DNA of 64,000 bases from an uncultured Peptococcaceae bacterium (GTDB lineage: Bacteria > Bacillota > Dehalobacteriia > UBA4068 > UBA4997). Numbering within the stretch: the first letter of the stretch is position 1; each line of letters begins with the position of its first letter. Positions 7,802-16,387 of this stretch are shown piece by piece. The notes beneath the pieces are model-generated. The model searched no databases. It worked only from the letters and a program-made list of their open reading frames with translations, and had not been told where the DNA came from. Both the position numbers and the translations under genes were made by a program. The DNA lies in assembly GCA_947625705.1 (NCBI GenBank), contig CANQPG010000003.1:1-64000 (forward strand), in the 5' to 3' direction.

Positions 7802-9625
7802 TTATTTTTGGCCGCGCTTCAGCTGCTTCATGCGCTGGGCGTGGTCAAGCTCTTTCTTGCGGATACGGATATTCTGCGGCGTGACCTCCAGCAGATCGTC
7901 CTCCTGAATGAACTCCAGGCATTGCTCCAGGCTCATCTGTACGGGCGGGGAGAGGTGCAGCGCTTCGTCCGAGCCGGCGGCGCGGGTGTTGGTGGCCTGC
8001 TTCTTCTTGCAGACGTTCACCACCAGATCCTCCGCCTTGGGGGAGGCGCCCACCACCATGCCGCCGTATACCTGCACGCCGGGGCCGATGAACAGGGTGC
8101 CGCGCTCCTGCGCGTTAAACAGGCCGTAGGTGATAGACTCGCCGCGCTCAAACGCGATCAGGCAGCCGTTGGCGCGCTTGGTGATCTCGCCTTTTAAGGG
8201 GCCGTAGCCGGAGAAAATGTAATTCATAATGCCCTCGCCCTTGGTATCGGTCAAGAACTCGCCGCGATAGCCGAACAGCCCCCGCGTCGGTATGATATAC
8301 ACCAGCTTCATGCGGTTGCCGGCTTTTTCCATCGACTGCAATTCGGCTTTGCGGAGCCCCATTTTCTCCATGACCGGCCCCATGCTTTCCTCCGGCACGT
8401 CGATGGTCAGCTCCTCATAAGGCTCCTGCTTAACGCCGTCAATTTCGCGGATCAGCGCCCGGGGCGTGCTGACCTGGAACTCATAGCCCTCGCGGCGCAT
8501 GGTCTCGATCAGAATGGAGAGGTGCATTTCGCCGCGCCCCAAGACGAGAAACGAATCGCTGCTGTCGGTGTCCTGCACGCGCAGGGAAACGTCTTTCAGC
8601 GTCTCCTTGTACAAACGGTCGCGCAGCTGGCGCGAGGTGACGAATTTGCCCTCCTGGCCGGCAAACGGGCTGTCGTTGACGGAGAACGTCATCTCCACCG
8701 TCGGCTCGGATATTTTGACGAACGGTATCGGCTCCGGGTGGCCGGGCGCGCAGACGGTGTTGCCGATGGTGACGTTTTCAATGCCGGAAAAGGCAATGAT
8801 ATCGCCGACCTTGGCCGTTTCCACCGGGGTGCGCTTCAGACCGTCAAACTGGTAGATGGCCGTTACCTTGGCGCGCTGGTTGATGGCCGTGTCGTGGTAG
8901 TCGCAGAGGACGATCTCCTGGTTCTGCGTGATCTCGCCGCGCTCAATGCGGCCGACGGCAATACGGCCGACATAATCGTTATAGTCGATGGAGGAGACCA
9001 GCACCTGCAGGTCGCCCGCCTCGTCGCCGGTGGGGGCGGGGATATAATCCAAAATGGTGTCCAGCAGCGGCTGCATATTATCGGCGGGGTTGTGCCAATC
9101 CTTGCCCGCAATGCCTGTCCGCGCCGAGCAGAAGATGAACGGGCTGTCCATCTGCTCGTCGGAAGCGTCCAGCTCCATAAACAGCTCCAGCACCTCGTCC
9201 ACGATCTCGTCGGGGCGGGCGTCGGGGCGGTCGATCTTGTTGATGGCTACGATGACGCGCAGGTTCAGCTCCAGCGCCTTTTGCAGAACAAAGCGCGTCT
9301 GCGGCATGGGCCCTTCAAACGCGTCCACCAGCAGCAGCACGCCGTTGACCATTTTCAAAACGCGCTCCACCTCGCCGCCAAAATCGGCGTGGCCGGGGGT
9401 ATCCACAATATTGATCTTCACGCCCTTATAGGTGGCGCTGGTGTTTTTGGCCAAAATGGTGATACCGCGCTCGCGCTCCAGGTCGTTGCTGTCCATAACT
9501 CTGTCCTGCACCGTCTGGTTGGCGCGGAACGTGTCGCTCTGCTTCAAAAGCTGATCCACCAGCGTAGTCTTGCCGTGATCGACGTGGGCGATAATGGCGA
9601 TGTTGCGTAAATCCTCTCGCTGCAT
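7802..9625 (-). CDS. typA: Translational GTPase TypA/BipA
   Basis: MQREDLRNIAIIAHVDHGKTTLVDQLLKQSDTFR... full-length 607 aa. Confidence 0.95.
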   Translation of the reverse strand: MQREDLRNIAIIAHVDHGKTTLVDQLLKQSDTFRANQTVQDRVMDSNDLERERGITILAKNTSATYKGVKINIVDTPGHADFGGEVERVLKMVNGVLLLVDAFEGPMPQTRFVLQKALELNLRVIVAINKIDRPDARPDEIVDEVLELFMELDASDEQMDSPFIFCSARTGIAGKDWHNPADNMQPLLDTILDYIPAPTGDEAGDLQVLVSSIDYNDYVGRIAVGRIERGEITQNQEIVLCDYHDTAINQRAKVTAIYQFDGLKRTPVETAKVGDIIAFSGIENVTIGNTVCAPGHPEPIPFVKISEPTVEMTFSVNDSPFAGQEGKFVTSRQLRDRLYKETLKDVSLRVQDTDSSDSFLVLGRGEMHLSILIETMRREGYEFQVSTPRALIREIDGVKQEPYEELTIDVPEESMGPVMEKMGLRKAELQSMEKAGNRMKLVYIIPTRGLFGYRGEFLTDTKGEGIMNYIFSGYGPLKGEITKRANGCLIAFERGESITYGLFNAQERGTLFIGPGVQVYGGMVVGASPKAEDLVVNVCKKKQATNTRAAGSDEALHLSPPVQMSLEQCLEFIQEDDLLEVTPQNIRIRKKELDHAQRMKQLKRGQK

Positions 9626-9830
9626 AAAATTTCCTCCAAAGCTTGCAAATATGTCAAATCTTCAACTTTTCTATTATAAATTATCCGGGCGGCAGATGTA
9701 AAGAGTTTTGGCGCAAAAAGTTGTGAAAAATAGCGCCGGGGCAAGTCTATACAAGCGCGGCAAATTTTGGTATAATAAACTTATGAGTAAAAATACGCCA
9801 CAAAAATCTGAATGAGAAAGGGTGTTTTAT

Positions 9831-11099
9831 ATGCTGAAAGGCAACGCGCTGATCGCGCAGTCCGGCGGGCCGACCGCCGTTATCAACAGCAGCGTCTGCG
9901 GGGCGGTGCAGACATGGCTCGCACTTTCCGAGCAGCCCGGCAAAATCTACGCCGCGGTTTCCGGTATCAAGGGCTTTCTGGAAGAGGATATTATCGATTT
10001 GGCCGCCCAGGATCCGGCGGTCATCGACGCTTTAAAATGGACGCCGGGCGCGGGGCTGTTCTCCTGCCGCTATAAGGTGAGCGAGGCGGAATACCCCCGG
10101 CTGGTGGAAATCTGCCGAAAGTATGATATCCGCTACTTCTTCTATAACGGCGGCAACGATTCGATGGATACCTGCAACAAAATGAGCATCGCCGCCGCAA
10201 AGCTGGGCTATGAAATGCGCGTGATCGGCATACCCAAAACGGTGGATAACGACCTGCCGATCACCGACCACTGTCCCGGCTATGCCAGCGCCGCCAAGTA
10301 TCTGGCCGCGACGGTGATGGAATGCGGCATTGACCTGGCCAGCGTGGCGACGAAGAACAAGGTCTGCATTATCGAGGCGATGGGGCGGAACGCCGGCTGG
10401 CTGACTGCCGCTGCCGCGCTGGCAAAGCGCTATGAGGTGGCGGCTGACGGCACGGTAAGCCTGCCCGCCGAAACCTGCGACGACGCGCCGCATTTGGTAT
10501 ATCTGCCGGAGGTGCCGTTTGACACCGAGCAGTTTTTGGCGGACGTTAAGAGCGTTTATGACCGCCTGGGGCATTGCTTTGTGGTGGCCAGCGAGGGCAT
10601 TATGGATAAGGACGGCAACTACATCGCGGCGGACGGCAAGGTTGACGCGTTTGGCCACGTGCAGCTTTCCGGTGCGGGCGAAACGCTGAAAAATCTGGTG
10701 GAGGAGCGCCTGGGCTTAAAAGCCCGCTGCAACACCCTCGGCACGGCGCAGCGCAGCGCCGCGCATTTTGCAAGCCTTACGGACGCGGACGAAGCCTACG
10801 CCACCGGCAAACGCGCGGTGGAGCTGGCGCTGGCCGGCAAAACCGGCGTAATGGTGACGCTGGATCGCCAGCCGGGCGAGCCGTATGTCTGCACGCTGGG
10901 CGAAGCGCCGCTCGCCAACGTGGCGAATGTGGAGAAGAAAGTGCCGCGCGAATGGATCAACGCGGCGGGCAATTTTGTTACCGAGGATTTTATCCGTTAT
11001 GCCCAGCCGCTGATCGAGGGAACCCTCCCCGTGCCGACGCAGAACGGTCTGCCCTGCTATACGAAAATTGACGCCAGCCTGGGGCGCGTCAAAAAATAA
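9831..11099 (+). CDS. 6-phosphofructokinase, probably PPi-dependent type
   Basis: LKGNALIAQSGGPTAVINSSVCGAV...YNGGNDSMDTCNKM...IGIPKTVDNDLPITDHCPGYASAAKY. Confidence 0.88.
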   Translation: MLKGNALIAQSGGPTAVINSSVCGAVQTWLALSEQPGKIYAAVSGIKGFLEEDIIDLAAQDPAVIDALKWTPGAGLFSCRYKVSEAEYPRLVEICRKYDIRYFFYNGGNDSMDTCNKMSIAAAKLGYEMRVIGIPKTVDNDLPITDHCPGYASAAKYLAATVMECGIDLASVATKNKVCIIEAMGRNAGWLTAAAALAKRYEVAADGTVSLPAETCDDAPHLVYLPEVPFDTEQFLADVKSVYDRLGHCFVVASEGIMDKDGNYIAADGKVDAFGHVQLSGAGETLKNLVEERLGLKARCNTLGTAQRSAAHFASLTDADEAYATGKRAVELALAGKTGVMVTLDRQPGEPYVCTLGEAPLANVANVEKKVPREWINAAGNFVTEDFIRYAQPLIEGTLPVPTQNGLPCYTKIDASLGRVKK

Positions 11100-11119
11100 T
11101 TATATAAGGAGAAAAGAAG

Positions 11120-11647
11120 ATGACTGAGAAGAAAAATCCGCTGGTGACGATCGAGATGGCCGACGGCGCCAAAATTCTGGTGGAGCTGCTGCCGGAATAC
11201 GCGCCGAACACCGTGAACAATTTTATCAGCCTGGTGCAAAAGGGCTTTTACGACGGCTTGACTTTTCACCGCGTGATCCCCGGCTTTATGATCCAGGGCG
11301 GCGACCCGAAAGGTATCGGCGTCGGCGGCCCCGGCTATGCGATCCGCGGCGAGTTTGAGCAGAACGGTTTTAAAAATGACCTGCACCATGCCGAGGGCGT
11401 CATTTCGATGGCGCGGGCAATGCCGCCCAATTCGGCGGGCAGCCAGTTCTTCATCTGCGTGGCCGACTGCGGCTTTTTGGATAAGCAGTACGCCGCGTTT
11501 GGCCGGGTGATCGAGGGGCAGGAGCACTGCACCGCCATTGCCGAGGTGGAGCGCGACCGCAACGATAAACCGCTTTCCCCTGTGGTGATGAAGCAAGTGA
11601 CCGTGGAGCTTTTCGGGGTGGATTATCCCGAGCCGGAAAAATTCTGA
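11120..11647 (+). CDS. Peptidyl-prolyl cis-trans isomerase, cyclophilin type
   Basis: GFYDGLTFHRVIPGFMIQGGDPKGIGVGGPGYAIRGEF...SQFFICV. Confidence 0.93.
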   Translation: MTEKKNPLVTIEMADGAKILVELLPEYAPNTVNNFISLVQKGFYDGLTFHRVIPGFMIQGGDPKGIGVGGPGYAIRGEFEQNGFKNDLHHAEGVISMARAMPPNSAGSQFFICVADCGFLDKQYAAFGRVIEGQEHCTAIAEVERDRNDKPLSPVVMKQVTVELFGVDYPEPEKF

Positions 11648-11745
11648 GTTTGCTGCCCCCGCCCAACGGCGGGGGTATTTTTTGGTATAATTCCGCCCGC
11701 CCCGGCATACATTAAGCCGTTAACAAAGTTTATGGGGGCGGCGAG

Positions 11746-12738
11746 ATGGCGCAGGATAATATTACGGATAATATAATAGAAGAAAAATTTCGGCTGGCCG
11801 ACGCGCACTGCGACACGGCGACGGTGCTTACGCCCTGGCGGCTGGCGTTTGGGGGACGCGAAAGCCAGCTGGACTTGGCGCGTTTGATCGGGCGGAGCAA
11901 GCTGCAGTTTATGGCCTGCTGGCTCTCCGGCGGCGCGGATCTGACACCCGATGAGGCTATGCGCAGGCTTAGACAGCATTTGCTTGACCTGCGTTATGCG
12001 GCGGCCTTATCCGGTGAAGCCGAGCTTTTGGGCGATTTGAGCGCGGCGGGGGAGAGCGGCAAAGTGCAGCTGCTGCCCGCGCTGGAGGGGTTGGACTATC
12101 TGGGCGGCGACTGGCGGCGGGTGGATAAGCTGTACGAATGGGGCTTCCGCAGCTTCCGCAGCTTCGGCCTTTTTTGGAACCACGACAGCTTTTTGGGCTG
12201 CGGCGCGGCGGCCAACCAAACCCCGGCAAAAGACCACGGATTGACTGCGGCGGGGCGGGAGCTGGTGCTGCATTTGGCGCTGGAGGAACGGCTGGTCGAT
12301 TTGGCGCACGCTTCGGAGCAGAGCTTTTGGCAGGCGGCGGAGCTGCTGCAAAGCAAAAGCCGCCCGCTGTTCGTCAGCCACGCCTGCTGCCGGGCGCTTT
12401 GCGGGCATTGGCGCAACCTGACCGATGAGCAGCTTCGGGCGGTGGGCGAGAGCGGCGGCATGGTGGGTATCGCGCTGGTGCCGCAGTTTTTGCAGGCAAG
12501 CGGGGCGGCCGATATCTCCGACTGGGCGCGGCACGCGGCGCACGCGGCGAAGCTTGCGGGCGCGGAGCATGTCTGCCTGGGCAGCGATTTTGACGGTGTG
12601 GATCGGCTGCCTGCCGGTATCGGCGGCGTGGAGGACGCCGGGGTGCTGTATCGGGCGCTGCTTTCGGCGGGTTTTGACGCGGCGGGAGCGCGCGGCGTGA
12701 TGGGCGAAAACCTGCTGCGGTTTTTGCGGCGGTATTAG
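11746..12738 (+). CDS. Membrane dipeptidase family (M19) metallopeptidase
   Basis: ADAHCDTATVL...LTAAGRELV...VSHACCRAL...CLGSDFDGVDRLPAGI. Confidence 0.88.
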   Translation: MAQDNITDNIIEEKFRLADAHCDTATVLTPWRLAFGGRESQLDLARLIGRSKLQFMACWLSGGADLTPDEAMRRLRQHLLDLRYAAALSGEAELLGDLSAAGESGKVQLLPALEGLDYLGGDWRRVDKLYEWGFRSFRSFGLFWNHDSFLGCGAAANQTPAKDHGLTAAGRELVLHLALEERLVDLAHASEQSFWQAAELLQSKSRPLFVSHACCRALCGHWRNLTDEQLRAVGESGGMVGIALVPQFLQASGAADISDWARHAAHAAKLAGAEHVCLGSDFDGVDRLPAGIGGVEDAGVLYRALLSAGFDAAGARGVMGENLLRFLRRY

Positions 12739-12784
12739 GAAAATATTAACGCGTGGGGCTTGACACGGCCGGGCGTTTGTGTTA

Positions 12785-12975
12785 CTATAATATAGCGTTT
12801 GCGGCGGTTATGCCGCAGACGGAACAACTAAAGCAGAAGTTTCGCTTCTCACCTGGCCGGCCAAAGGCTGGCGGGTAAATCCGTCAAATCAAGGCGCAGG
12901 CCGGCTTATCGCAAGCGGCCGGCGGGCTTGATTGGAATGTGAGGAGTGGGATTTCTTCCCACTTTTTTTATGCCC
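12785..12975 (+). promoter_or_regulatory. infC-rpmI-rplT leader RNA (L20/IF3-leader-like) with intrinsic terminator at 12945-12969
   Basis: ~190-nt structured leader including AGAAGTTTCGCTTCT hairpin and AGTGGGA-TTTCT-TCCCACT-TTTTTT terminator upstream of infC; preceded by TTGACA...TATAAT. Confidence 0.65.
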
Positions 12976-13012
12976 GGAGACGGGCGCGGTCAAACGATGG
13001 AGGTGAAAGGTT

Positions 13013-13522
13013 ATTTTTAAGGAGTTGCGAATCAACGAGGAGATCAGAGCGGCAGAAGTTCGTTTGGTTTCCAACGATAACGACGAGCAGTTGGGTATCG
13101 TGGCCACCAAGGACGCATTAAGAACGGCGCACGAGCGGGAGCTGGATCTGGTGGAAATTGCGCCGAATGCCAAACCCCCGGTGTGCAAGCTGATGGATTA
13201 CGGCAAGTATCGCTTTGAACAGCTGAAACGCGAGAAAGAAGCCAAGAAAAACCAGCGCACGATCAGCCTGAAAGAAGTGAAGCTGCGTATCAACATCGAA
13301 GCGCACGACTTTGAGGTCAAGGCCAAAAACGCCGAGAAGTTTCTGGCCGGGCGTGACAAGGTCAAGGTCACTATCATGTTCCGTGGGCGCGAGATCACTC
13401 ACCCGGAGCTTGGTATTGAGGTCTGCCAGAAGATGGCGGAACGCTTGGCCGACGTTGCCACGGTGGAAAAGCCCGCCAAGGTTGAAGGTCGCAATATGAC
13501 AATGATTTTGGCACCGAAATAA
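13013..13522 (+). CDS. infC: Translation initiation factor IF-3, predicted AUU start
   Basis: INEEIRAAEVRLVSNDNDEQLGIV...APNAKPPVCKLMDYGKYRFEQ; GGAGGTGAAAGG SD positioned for ATT at 13013. Confidence 0.93.
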   Translation: MFKELRINEEIRAAEVRLVSNDNDEQLGIVATKDALRTAHERELDLVEIAPNAKPPVCKLMDYGKYRFEQLKREKEAKKNQRTISLKEVKLRINIEAHDFEVKAKNAEKFLAGRDKVKVTIMFRGREITHPELGIEVCQKMAERLADVATVEKPAKVEGRNMTMILAPK

Positions 13523-13562
13523 GTTTTGACACAAAAATATTTGCTTTAACAGGAGGAACATT

Positions 13563-13760
13563 ATGCCTAAGATGAAAACGCGCCGTGCTGCGGCCAAGAG
13601 ATTCAGCGCCACCGGCAGCGGCAAACTCAAGAGAAACCACGCTTACACCAGCCATATTCTGGAGACGAAAAGCCCCAAGAGAAAGCGCAACCTGCGTAAA
13701 TCCGCGGTGGCCACTTCCGCCGACGTTAAGCGTTTGAAGGATTGCCTGCCTTATCTTTAA
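13563..13760 (+). CDS. rpmI: 50S ribosomal protein L35
   Basis: [32 protein letters not shown]. Confidence 0.96.
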   Translation: MPKMKTRRAAAKRFSATGSGKLKRNHAYTSHILETKSPKRKRNLRKSAVATSADVKRLKDCLPYL

Positions 13761-13803
13761 TAAGCGCGGCTTTGCAAATTGAAATTTCAGGAGGATTATA
13801 TAA

Positions 13804-14160
13804 ATGACCAGAGTTAAAAAAGGCTTTACGAAGCATCAACGTCATAAGAAGATTTTGAAGTTTGCCAAGGGCTATCGCGCTTCCAATTCCAAGCTGTTCC
13901 GCGTAGCCAATCAGCAGGTCATCAAGGCGATGAACGACAGCTTTGCCCACCGCCGCAAGAAGAAGGGCGATTTCCGCAAGCTGTGGATCACCCGTATCAA
14001 CGCCGCCGCGCGTATGAACGGCCTTTCTTACAGCCGCATGATGAACGGCCTGAAAAATGCCGGTATCACCATCAACCGCAAGGTGCTGGCCGACCTGGCC
14101 GTAAACGACGCCGCGGGATTTGCCGCCGTCGCCGAACAGGCCAAGGCAGCCCTGAGATAA
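13804..14160 (+). CDS. rplT: 50S ribosomal protein L20
   Basis: [42 protein letters not shown]. Confidence 0.97.
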   Translation: MTRVKKGFTKHQRHKKILKFAKGYRASNSKLFRVANQQVIKAMNDSFAHRRKKKGDFRKLWITRINAAARMNGLSYSRMMNGLKNAGITINRKVLADLAVNDAAGFAAVAEQAKAALR

Positions 14161-14179
14161 AAACTGTAACTGTGTATCT

Positions 14180-14992
14180 ATGGCAGAACCGATGACAAAC
14201 GCCGTCATAACCTCCCGGGATAACCGTTACGTGAAGCTGGCGCGCGCCCTTGCCGCCAAAAAGCAGCGGGAGGCCGCGGGGCTATTTCTCTCGGAGGGGC
14301 TGAACAACGTGCGCGAGGCTTTGCAGTCCGCGCTTACGCCCGCTTTTCTGCTCTATGACGCGGAGCGGGCGGACGAGCCCCGTATCGCCGAGCTTTTGCG
14401 GCTGGCCGGTGCCAAGAACTGCCCGACCTATGCCGTGGCGGGGGCGGCGCTGCAAAGCGTCTCCCCGGCGGAGACTTCGCAGGGCTTGCTGCTGGCGGTA
14501 AATCTCCCGCAAACTTCCCTCGAGGATTTCGCCGAACAGGCGGCGGGCAGAAGCATTGCCCTGCTGGACGGCCTGCAAGACCCCGGCAATGTGGGGACGA
14601 TACTGCGCACCGCCTGGGCGGCGGGGCTTGGTGGCGTGCTGTTGGCCAACGGCTGCGCCGACCCCTTTGCGCCGAAAGTGGTGCGGGCGGCAATGGGCGC
14701 GGTCTATCATCTTCCGGTGCTGGCCTGCGGGAACGAACAGGCGGAGGAGCTGCTCCAAAAGCTTGGCCTGCCGCTTTGGGCGGCGGACGCGGGCGGCGAG
14801 GACTTCCGCCGGGTGAGCGCGGCTGGCTCGGTCTGCTGGCTGCTGGGGCGGGAAGCCACCGGCCCTTCGGCCTTTTGGCGGGGGCGGGCGGCCAAAACCG
14901 TCGCCATACCAATGCAGCCGGGGGTGGATTCGCTGAACGTGGCGGTGGCGGCCGGCATTTTGTTTTTTGCCGGCGTGGAGGAGCGACGCTGA
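14180..14992 (+). CDS. TrmH/SpoU-family RNA 2'-O-methyltransferase
   Basis: ITSRDNRYVKLARALAAKKQREAAGLFLSEG...LLDGLQDPGNVGTILRTAWAAG. Confidence 0.92.
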   Translation: MAEPMTNAVITSRDNRYVKLARALAAKKQREAAGLFLSEGLNNVREALQSALTPAFLLYDAERADEPRIAELLRLAGAKNCPTYAVAGAALQSVSPAETSQGLLLAVNLPQTSLEDFAEQAAGRSIALLDGLQDPGNVGTILRTAWAAGLGGVLLANGCADPFAPKVVRAAMGAVYHLPVLACGNEQAEELLQKLGLPLWAADAGGEDFRRVSAAGSVCWLLGREATGPSAFWRGRAAKTVAIPMQPGVDSLNVAVAAGILFFAGVEERR

Positions 14993-15141
14993 ACCTCGAC
15001 ATATTAAGACAAAACTACCAATCTTTTACCCTTGCCGCGGGGCTTTGCCTCGTGTTATACTAAACCCAGCGAGGGAGTTTCCCGGGCGCTTTTTGAATAA
15101 AACGACGCGCCCCGCCGGGGCGAGGGAAAGAGGGGATTGCA

Positions 15142-15249
15142 ATGCTTTTGCCGGAGGCGTTATCCGCCGAAGCGATTTGGCGTTTGTTTGAGGAGACCGG
15201 CTCGCCGTCGGCCTATGTGTGCTATTGCAGCGTCTGCCAAAAGCAATAA
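15142..15249 (+). CDS. Short YqzL-like protein (35 aa)
   Basis: MLLPEALSAEAIWRLFEETGSPSAYVCYCSVCQKQ; SD-like GAAAGAGGGG upstream; below the ORF-track length cutoff. Confidence 0.55.
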   Translation: MLLPEALSAEAIWRLFEETGSPSAYVCYCSVCQKQ

Positions 15250-15271
15250 CAGCCCGAATTTTGATACACAA

Positions 15272-15328
15272 GCATTTTTATCCCAAGCGAACAGGCTGCT
15301 TTGGGGTGAAAATGCTTTTCTATTATTT
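15272..15328 (+). terminator. Long stem-loop between the YqzL-like ORF and pheS (terminator or attenuator)
   Basis: AAGCATTTTTATCCCAAGC...GCTTTGGGGTGAAAATGCTT followed by TTCTATTATTT. Confidence 0.6.
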
Positions 15329-15341
15329 ATGAGGTGCAATT

Positions 15342-16364
15342 ATGTTAGAAAAAATCAAGGAAATTCGCGAGGCGATGGAGCAGGAGCTGCGGGAAGCGGC
15401 CTCCGGCGACCAGCTGCGCGAACTCAAGGTGAAATATCTCGGCAAAAAGGGTTCCATTTCCGAGCTTTCCAAGGGCATGGGCAAACTGCTGCCGGAGGAA
15501 CGCCCCAAGGCCGGCCAGCTGGTGAACGAGCTGCGCGTGAAGCTGGAGGAAAGTTTGGCGGCCAAGCAGCAGGAGCTGGCCGACAAGGCGATGGAACTCA
15601 AAATGGCGCAGGAAAAGCTGGACGTGACGCTTCCCGGCAGCGCCGTGAAACTCGGCAGCCGCCACCCGTTAACGCTGGTGACCGACGAGTTGAAGGAGAT
15701 CTTCCTCGGCATGGGTTATACCGTGGAGGAGGGGCCGCAGGTGGAGCTGGACTATTACAACTTTGAACGCATGAACCTGCCCGCCGACCACCCGGCGCGC
15801 GATATGCAGGATTCGTTCTATATCGACGCCAAACGGCTGCTGCGTACCCATACCTCGCCGGTGCAGGCGCGCGCGATGGACAGGCTCTGCCCGCAGGCGC
15901 CGGTGAAAGTCGTCTCGCCCGGCGCGGTATACCGCCGCGACGATGACGCGACCCATTCCCCGATGTTCCACCAGATGGAGGGCTTGGTGGTGGACGAGGG
16001 CATTTCGCTGGCCGACCTGAAAGGCACACTTTTGAACTTTGTGCGCCAGATGTTCGGCGAGGAGCGCGAAATTCGCCTGCGCCCCAGCTTCTTCCCGTTC
16101 ACTGAGCCGAGCGTTGAGGTGGATATCTCCTGCATGCTCTGCGGCGGCAAGGGCTGCCGCACCTGCAAGGATACCGGCTGGATCGAGATATTGGGCGCGG
16201 GCATGGTTCACCCCAACGTGCTGAAAATGTCCGGCTATGACCCCGAGCGTTACACCGGCTTTGCGTTTGGCTGCGGCATTGAACGCATTGCCATGCTGAA
16301 ATACGGCATTGACGATCTGCGGGTGATGTTTGAAAACGACGTGCGCTTTTTGCAGAAGTTTTAA
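15342..16364 (+). CDS. pheS: Phenylalanyl-tRNA synthetase alpha subunit
   Basis: Full-length 340 aa; [19 protein letters not shown]...[19 protein letters not shown]. Confidence 0.97.
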   Translation: MLEKIKEIREAMEQELREAASGDQLRELKVKYLGKKGSISELSKGMGKLLPEERPKAGQLVNELRVKLEESLAAKQQELADKAMELKMAQEKLDVTLPGSAVKLGSRHPLTLVTDELKEIFLGMGYTVEEGPQVELDYYNFERMNLPADHPARDMQDSFYIDAKRLLRTHTSPVQARAMDRLCPQAPVKVVSPGAVYRRDDDATHSPMFHQMEGLVVDEGISLADLKGTLLNFVRQMFGEEREIRLRPSFFPFTEPSVEVDISCMLCGGKGCRTCKDTGWIEILGAGMVHPNVLKMSGYDPERYTGFAFGCGIERIAMLKYGIDDLRVMFENDVRFLQKF

Positions 16365-16387
16365 GCCGGAATTGGGGAGGATAAATT

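Noticed and set aside
8522-9610. 362-aa + strand ORF
   Set aside because: Antisense to typA, no family resemblance.
15137-15766. 209-aa + ORF upstream of and overlapping pheS
   Set aside because: Out of frame with pheS and with the YqzL-like ORF; no SD-supported start or domain.
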